Of a stretch of 64,000 bases of DNA, positions 60,503-64,000 are shown one piece after another. The notes beneath the pieces were generated by a model. It ran no database searches. It was given only the letters and a program-made list of their open reading frames with translations, and was not told where the DNA came from. The stretch lies in the NCBI RefSeq assembly GCF_030406775.1, contig NZ_CP129119.1:406001-470000 (forward strand), in the 5' to 3' direction. The stretch comes from Sporosarcina trichiuri. GTDB taxonomy: Bacteria > Bacillota > Bacilli > Bacillales_A > Planococcaceae. The translations under genes and the position numbers were made by a program. Numbering within the stretch: the first letter of the stretch is position 1; the number at the start of each line of letters is the position of its first letter.

Positions 60503-60660
60503 CTTCACAGCCCCCTTGGTACGATGGTTACTGCATTATACGCAGCAGATCGACGAGATGATATCGTCCTCCGCCACTACTATATGCAGAAAGGTGCCTG
60601 AAAAGTCTCAGAACGATTGTGATATAATAGGAGACACTCAGATGAAAAGGGGGAATTTTC

Positions 60661-61143
60661 TTGCAGCAGTTTACAGAACACGCAATTCAAGATATGTATC
60701 CGGATGACTTTTCGTGGTGTTACGGATGCGGCCGTCTGAATGAGGAGGGGCATCATTTCCGGACAGGCTGGGAAGGGGACAAGACTGTCACATACTATGA
60801 ACCTCAGGCAGATCAGACGGCAATTCCCGGTTTCGTCTATGGCGGACTCATCGCATCCATGGTCGACTGCCACGGTACTGGCTCTGCGTCACTTGCACTG
60901 CATCGGAAAAACGGGTTCGAGCCGGAAAGCGCCGAGACGCCGCCACGCTTTGTCACCGCTTCACTTTCTGTCAACTTCCTGAAACCGACACCCCAGGGAC
61001 GGAGGCTGAAAGCTGTCGGAACTATCGAAGAGATCCATCCTAAGAAGTTCAAAGTGTCTGTGGAGGTTTTTGCGGACAGCGAACTGTGTGCAAACGGGGA
61101 AGTGACGGCAGTCGTGATGCCGGCATCGTTCGGTGCGAAATAA
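60661..61143 (+). CDS. PaaI-like hotdog-fold thioesterase
   Basis: 160 residues. The hotdog core carries the GFVYGGLIASMVDCHGTGSASLAL helix and the strand RFVTASLSVNFLKPTP. An N-terminal CYGCG segment may bind metal. Probably hydrolyses an acyl-CoA or aryl-CoA; the substrate is unknown. TTG 60661 follows AAAAGGGGG. Confidence 0.82.
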   Translation: MQQFTEHAIQDMYPDDFSWCYGCGRLNEEGHHFRTGWEGDKTVTYYEPQADQTAIPGFVYGGLIASMVDCHGTGSASLALHRKNGFEPESAETPPRFVTASLSVNFLKPTPQGRRLKAVGTIEEIHPKKFKVSVEVFADSELCANGEVTAVVMPASFGAK

Positions 61144-61208
61144 GTTGAATCCTTTTGTGTGTTCATCCGTAGAATCCAGTATAGAGAGTAAGGGAAGGGT
61201 GAATACCT

Positions 61209-61514
61209 ATGGAAGCAAAAGGACTTAAAATATTGGTGCATGCCAGCGCATTCTTTGCGCCGTTCCTCGTACCGTTTGTCGTCTATCTGGTCAGTCCGGA
61301 TCTGCAGGTGAAACGGATGTCCGTACAGGCGCTGCTGTTCCAGCTTGTGATGGGGGTGCTCATCACGGTATCCATCATCTTTTCGTTCGTGCTCATCGGA
61401 CTGCCGTTTCTTGTCATCTTCGGTCTGATGACACTCATCGTGCCGATCATCGCTATCGTCAAAGCCATCAATGATGAGCCGTATAACTATCCGATCGTCG
61501 GACGCTGGTTCTGA
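61209..61514 (+). CDS. DUF4870 family small membrane protein
   Basis: 101 residues with three helices in the DUF4870 pattern: HASAFFAPFLVPFVVYLVS, the short loop KRMSVQALLFQL, and the C-terminal IVKAINDEPYNYPIVGRWF. Function unknown. AAGGGAAGGG precedes ATG 61209. Confidence 0.82.
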   Translation: MEAKGLKILVHASAFFAPFLVPFVVYLVSPDLQVKRMSVQALLFQLVMGVLITVSIIFSFVLIGLPFLVIFGLMTLIVPIIAIVKAINDEPYNYPIVGRWF

Positions 61515-61530
61515 CGGCCGGATGTACAGA

Positions 61531-61570
61531 AGACTTCCCGGGACTGTATTTGTCTCCGGGAAGTTTTTCT
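61531..61570 (+). terminator. Terminator of the DUF4870 gene, overlapping the next promoter
   Basis: ACTTCCCGG and CCGGGAAGT form a 9-pair stem followed by TTTTCTTTT. The -35 (61550-61555) of the symporter promoter lies in its loop. Confidence 0.85.
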
Positions 61571-61578
61571 TTTATAAT
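61550..61578 (+). promoter_or_regulatory. Promoter of the dicarboxylate symporter
   Basis: TTGTCT (61550-61555), exactly 17 bases, TATAAT (61573-61578). Confidence 0.75.
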
Positions 61579-61581
61579 AAT

Positions 61582-61595
61582 TGGAAGCGTTTGCA
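61582..61595. promoter_or_regulatory. CcpA cre site at the symporter promoter
   Basis: TGGAAGCGTTTGCA fits the cre consensus TGNAANCGNWNNCW at every constrained position. It spans the expected transcription start (about 61585), a repressing position. Confidence 0.7.
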
Positions 61596-61648
61596 TTGTA
61601 TTTGACGCTTTGAAATAGAGTGTTGGAAAGAGAAGAAAGGGAGGGAGA

Positions 61649-62878
61649 ATGTTGAAGATCCGTTTCAATTTGGTTACGCAGATATTTGCGGCGTTTGTCC
61701 TTGCAATTATTCTCGGGAGTATTTTCGGCAGTAAAATCGATTTCCTGCAGCCGCTGGGGGATCTGTTCCTGCGTCTCATCAAATTTGTCATCGCACCTCT
61801 GATCCTTTCGACACTGGTTGTCGGTGTCGCAAGCATGTCCGATCCGAGACAGCTCGGACGGATCGGTGTAAAGACGATCATCTACTACCTCGGAACCACT
61901 GCGGTGGCGATCATTATCGGATTAGGAGTCGCGCTCCTCATGAGTCCCGGAAAAGGTGTCGATATCCCGGCCGGAGAAACGGCCGTGCCGGAAGCGGCTG
62001 CTGCTGAACCGCAGAGCGCCGTCGATACACTGCTGAATATCGTCCCGACCAATCCGTTTGAAGCACTGGCCACCGGAAATATCCTGCAGATCATCTTCTT
62101 TGCACTGTTCCTCGGTATCGCCATTACGATGATCGGCGAGAAAGCGTCGCCGGTACTGCGGTTCTTCGAAGGGTTTGCGGAAATCATGTATAAAGTGACA
62201 GGGATCATCATGCGTGTCGCGCCGATCGGGATACTCGGACTCATGGCGCCGGTTGTCGGACAGTACGGTCTGTCGGTGCTGATGCCGCTTCTGAAAGTGG
62301 TGCTGGCTGTCTATATCGCATGCGTTGTCCATGCGCTCGTCGTCTATTCCCTTGCCGTGAAGACGCTCGGCAAGATGAGCCCCGTCACGTTCTTCAAAGG
62401 GATCTTCCCGGCAGCACTTGTTGCGTACAGCACAGCGAGCAGTGCGGGCACTCTGCCGGTGACTATCAAAAATACGACCGAGAACCTCGGTGTGCCGAAA
62501 CGGGTTGCCAGTTTCGTACTGCCGCTCGGTGCGACCATCAATATGGACGGCACAGCGATCTACCAGGGGGTCGCAGTTGTGTTCATCGCTCAGTTCTTCC
62601 ATCTTGAGCTTACGTTCCTGCAGCTGCTGACAGTGGTGCTGACGACCGTCCTGGCTTCGATCGGTACTGCCGGCGTGCCGGGAGCCGGAATGATCATGCT
62701 GGCGATGGTACTCAATTCCGTCAATATGCCGCTCGAAGGGATCGCGCTGATCGCCGGAATCGACCGGGTCCTGGATATGATGCGCACGTCTGTCAATATT
62801 GTGGGCGATGCGTCCGCAGCTGTCTGTGTTGCCGGTTCCGAGAAGGGATTGATCCCGGCGGCCGCGGCAGACGAGTAA
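61649..62878 (+). CDS. Dicarboxylate/amino acid:cation symporter (DAACS family)
   Basis: 409 residues. A GltP/DctA/GltPh-fold transporter with the helical hairpin signature AYSTASSAGTLPVTI (HP1), the NMDGTAIYQGVAVVFIAQ helix 7 motif and the HP2 region TVLASIGTAGVPGAGMIML. Imports C4-dicarboxylates, glutamate or aspartate with Na+ or H+; HP2 does not settle the substrate. AAGGGAGGGAG precedes ATG 61649. The cre box indicates glucose repression. Confidence 0.92.
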   Translation: MLKIRFNLVTQIFAAFVLAIILGSIFGSKIDFLQPLGDLFLRLIKFVIAPLILSTLVVGVASMSDPRQLGRIGVKTIIYYLGTTAVAIIIGLGVALLMSPGKGVDIPAGETAVPEAAAAEPQSAVDTLLNIVPTNPFEALATGNILQIIFFALFLGIAITMIGEKASPVLRFFEGFAEIMYKVTGIIMRVAPIGILGLMAPVVGQYGLSVLMPLLKVVLAVYIACVVHALVVYSLAVKTLGKMSPVTFFKGIFPAALVAYSTASSAGTLPVTIKNTTENLGVPKRVASFVLPLGATINMDGTAIYQGVAVVFIAQFFHLELTFLQLLTVVLTTVLASIGTAGVPGAGMIMLAMVLNSVNMPLEGIALIAGIDRVLDMMRTSVNIVGDASAAVCVAGSEKGLIPAAAADE

Positions 62879-62889
62879 TTGAATCATAA

Positions 62890-62933
62890 GGAAGACGCTT
62901 CTTCTCCCATCTGGGGAGGGGGCGTCTTTTTTC
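62890..62933 (+). terminator. Terminator of the symporter gene
   Basis: AGACGC and GCGTCT form the outer stem with an inner CTCCC/GGGAG, followed by TTTTTT. Confidence 0.8.
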
Positions 62934-63009
62934 AGCTCTGTCTGTAAAGTATTGCAGTGCTCGGACATATACTTGCAGTATCACATTTGCAGGAGGTGCG
63001 ATCATCCAA

Positions 63010-63636
63010 TTGGCATATCGTATTCTGATCCAGATCGGCAGCTGTATGCTGATCGCGCTGGGACTCAACGGGTTCCTCGTGCCATTCGGCCTGATGGAAG
63101 GCGGAGCGCTCGGCATCAGTCTTATCATCCATTACCTATCCGGCATGAAAGTCGGTTTGATGTTTCTGGTTATCAGTCTTCCTATCTTCCTGATGGCTTG
63201 GATTTGGCATCGCCCATTCTTCTATAACGGAATCCACGGTATGCTCGCCTCCTCGCTGATTATCGACCTGCTGGCTCCGGTACGCTCTATTTCCGATGCA
63301 GTCAGTATCGGACCGGCTGCGAGTGCAGTCTGCGGAGGTCTGCTGATCGGCCTGGGCACCGGTATCTTACTGCGTTCAGGAATCAGTATCGGCGGGACGG
63401 ATCTGCTTGCACAGCTGCTGGCGAACTGGATGAGACTGAATACAGGTTTCGTGATCCTGCTGTTCGATCTTTGTATCGTCACAGCAGGCAGTCTGCTCAT
63501 TCCGGGTATTTCCATACTGCTGTCGACAGCCACCGTCCTCTCTGTCGGGGGAATGATCAGCCTGATCGTCTGGGGGTTCCCGGAGAACAGGCCGGCAGCA
63601 GTACGGCGGATCCTTCAGTCGTCGGATGCCGGCTGA
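63010..63636 (+). CDS. YitT-type membrane protein without DUF2179
   Basis: 208 residues. Only the membrane YitT repeats are present (LVPFGLMEGGALGISLII; LRSGISIGGTDLLAQLL), and the protein ends where the DUF2179 domain of its two paralogs would begin. TTG 63010 is the first in-frame start after CAGGAGGTG (62990-62998). The stop overlaps the convergent gene at 63615 by 22 bases. Confidence 0.82.
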   Translation: MAYRILIQIGSCMLIALGLNGFLVPFGLMEGGALGISLIIHYLSGMKVGLMFLVISLPIFLMAWIWHRPFFYNGIHGMLASSLIIDLLAPVRSISDAVSIGPAASAVCGGLLIGLGTGILLRSGISIGGTDLLAQLLANWMRLNTGFVILLFDLCIVTAGSLLIPGISILLSTATVLSVGGMISLIVWGFPENRPAAVRRILQSSDAG

Positions 63637-63980
63637 TCTGCCGACTTGAAACACTGGTGGACGTCCACCGTATTGACGATTAGCAGCAAGGTGACAAGCA
63701 GAAGGGAACACCAGAACAGTCCCGGCTCACTGAATGGATGGACTTCACGCCGTGTCCCTTCGTAAATGGCTTCCAGACTGCGTGAAAAGAGGTCCTTGTC
63801 GAGCAACAGGGGGAACAACGTGCATGTCCAGCTCATATTCACGAGGAGGTTCACAGCTGCCAGTTTCTTGGAGTGTTTTCCCTCAAGCGACCAATAAGCC
63901 CCTACTGTAATATCGATCACTGCCAAAATCAGCACAAGCGGCAGGTAGAAAGAGAGGGCGAGTTCATCCGCTTCGCTCAT
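63615..63980 (-). CDS. Hypothetical membrane protein, 121 aa
   Basis: Three hydrophobic segments (LPLVLILAVIDITVGAYWSL, LAAVNLLVNMSWTCTLFPLLL, GLFWCSLLLVTLLLIVNTVDV). Not recognised. GAAGGATGTG precedes ATG 63980. Its 3' end overlaps the convergent YitT-type gene by 22 bases. Confidence 0.65.
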   Translation of the reverse strand: MSEADELALSFYLPLVLILAVIDITVGAYWSLEGKHSKKLAAVNLLVNMSWTCTLFPLLLDKDLFSRSLEAIYEGTRREVHPFSEPGLFWCSLLLVTLLLIVNTVDVHQCFKSADQPASDD

Positions 63981-64000
63981 ACAATCACATCCTTCAAGAA

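Noticed and set aside
61922..62968. 348-codon minus-strand frame opposite the symporter
   Set aside because: Antisense shadow with no recognisable domains.

Overview
The window looks like a chromosomal segment from a fairly GC-rich, spore-forming member of the Bacillales, most likely the Planococcaceae/Caryophanaceae (Sporosarcina/Bhargavaea-like). Supports are the Bacillus-type gene set (abrB, sleL/yaaH, a CotF-type coat protein, ypsA, yugN, yitT paralogs, yflT, hisJ, oligoendopeptidase F), many GTG/TTG starts behind strong AGGAGG-type ribosome sites, U-tailed terminators, an S-box, and ArgR-, FapR-, CcpA- and SigB-like sites. Genus is inference. No rRNA, tRNA, CRISPR or phage genes were seen.

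Layout. 1-2.2 kb: a small SigB-type stress gene, a phased short-repeat array and leucyl aminopeptidase. 2.2-5.5 kb: an AT-rich insert holding an HTH regulator and a membrane-protein gene cut by a complete IS21-family element. Its 5-bp target duplication (GTATA) lets the broken gene be rebuilt exactly in frame. 5.6-25 kb: housekeeping and envelope genes: an RNA methyltransferase, a CDF metal exporter with an attenuator-like leader, argH under an ARG box, fabI under a FapR-like box, an SLH-NlpC/P60 hydrolase, brnQ, a GTPase, an NCS2 permease, a DadA-like oxidase, a zinc protease, TspO, heme O synthase and a chromosomal TetM-like GTPase. 25-31 kb: a probable local regulon of an NhaC-type antiporter, an unusual regulator, and an enolase-superfamily epimerase plus GNAT operon. 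Its promoters share a TARCGAC-N4-TARCGAC direct repeat. 31-42.7 kb: an S-box with metA, TetR with a paired SMR efflux pump, spore genes, NADP-glutamate dehydrogenase and argG.

42.8-50.6 kb: a second phased repeat array, hisJ, and a divergent his operon hisZ-G-D-B-A-F/I/E-C. This operon has no hisH, and HisF is fused in one continuous reading frame to HisI and HisE. Two residues that match the HisF ammonia gate are changed. This is the strongest candidate for an undescribed arrangement. 50.6-64 kb: rlmN of the lactic-acid-bacterial type, a SigB-type yflT gene, a response regulator-kinase-Sco operon facing a His-rich YtkA-type lipoprotein (probable copper delivery to cytochrome oxidase), pepF, a thioesterase, a cre-controlled dicarboxylate symporter and a third YitT paralog.

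Themes. Nitrogen and amino-acid metabolism dominates (gdhA, argG, argH, his, metA, brnQ, epimerase). Stress and sporulation functions are scattered, and accessory DNA is limited to the IS21 region. All functional calls come from reading the translated sequence. No database search was run.
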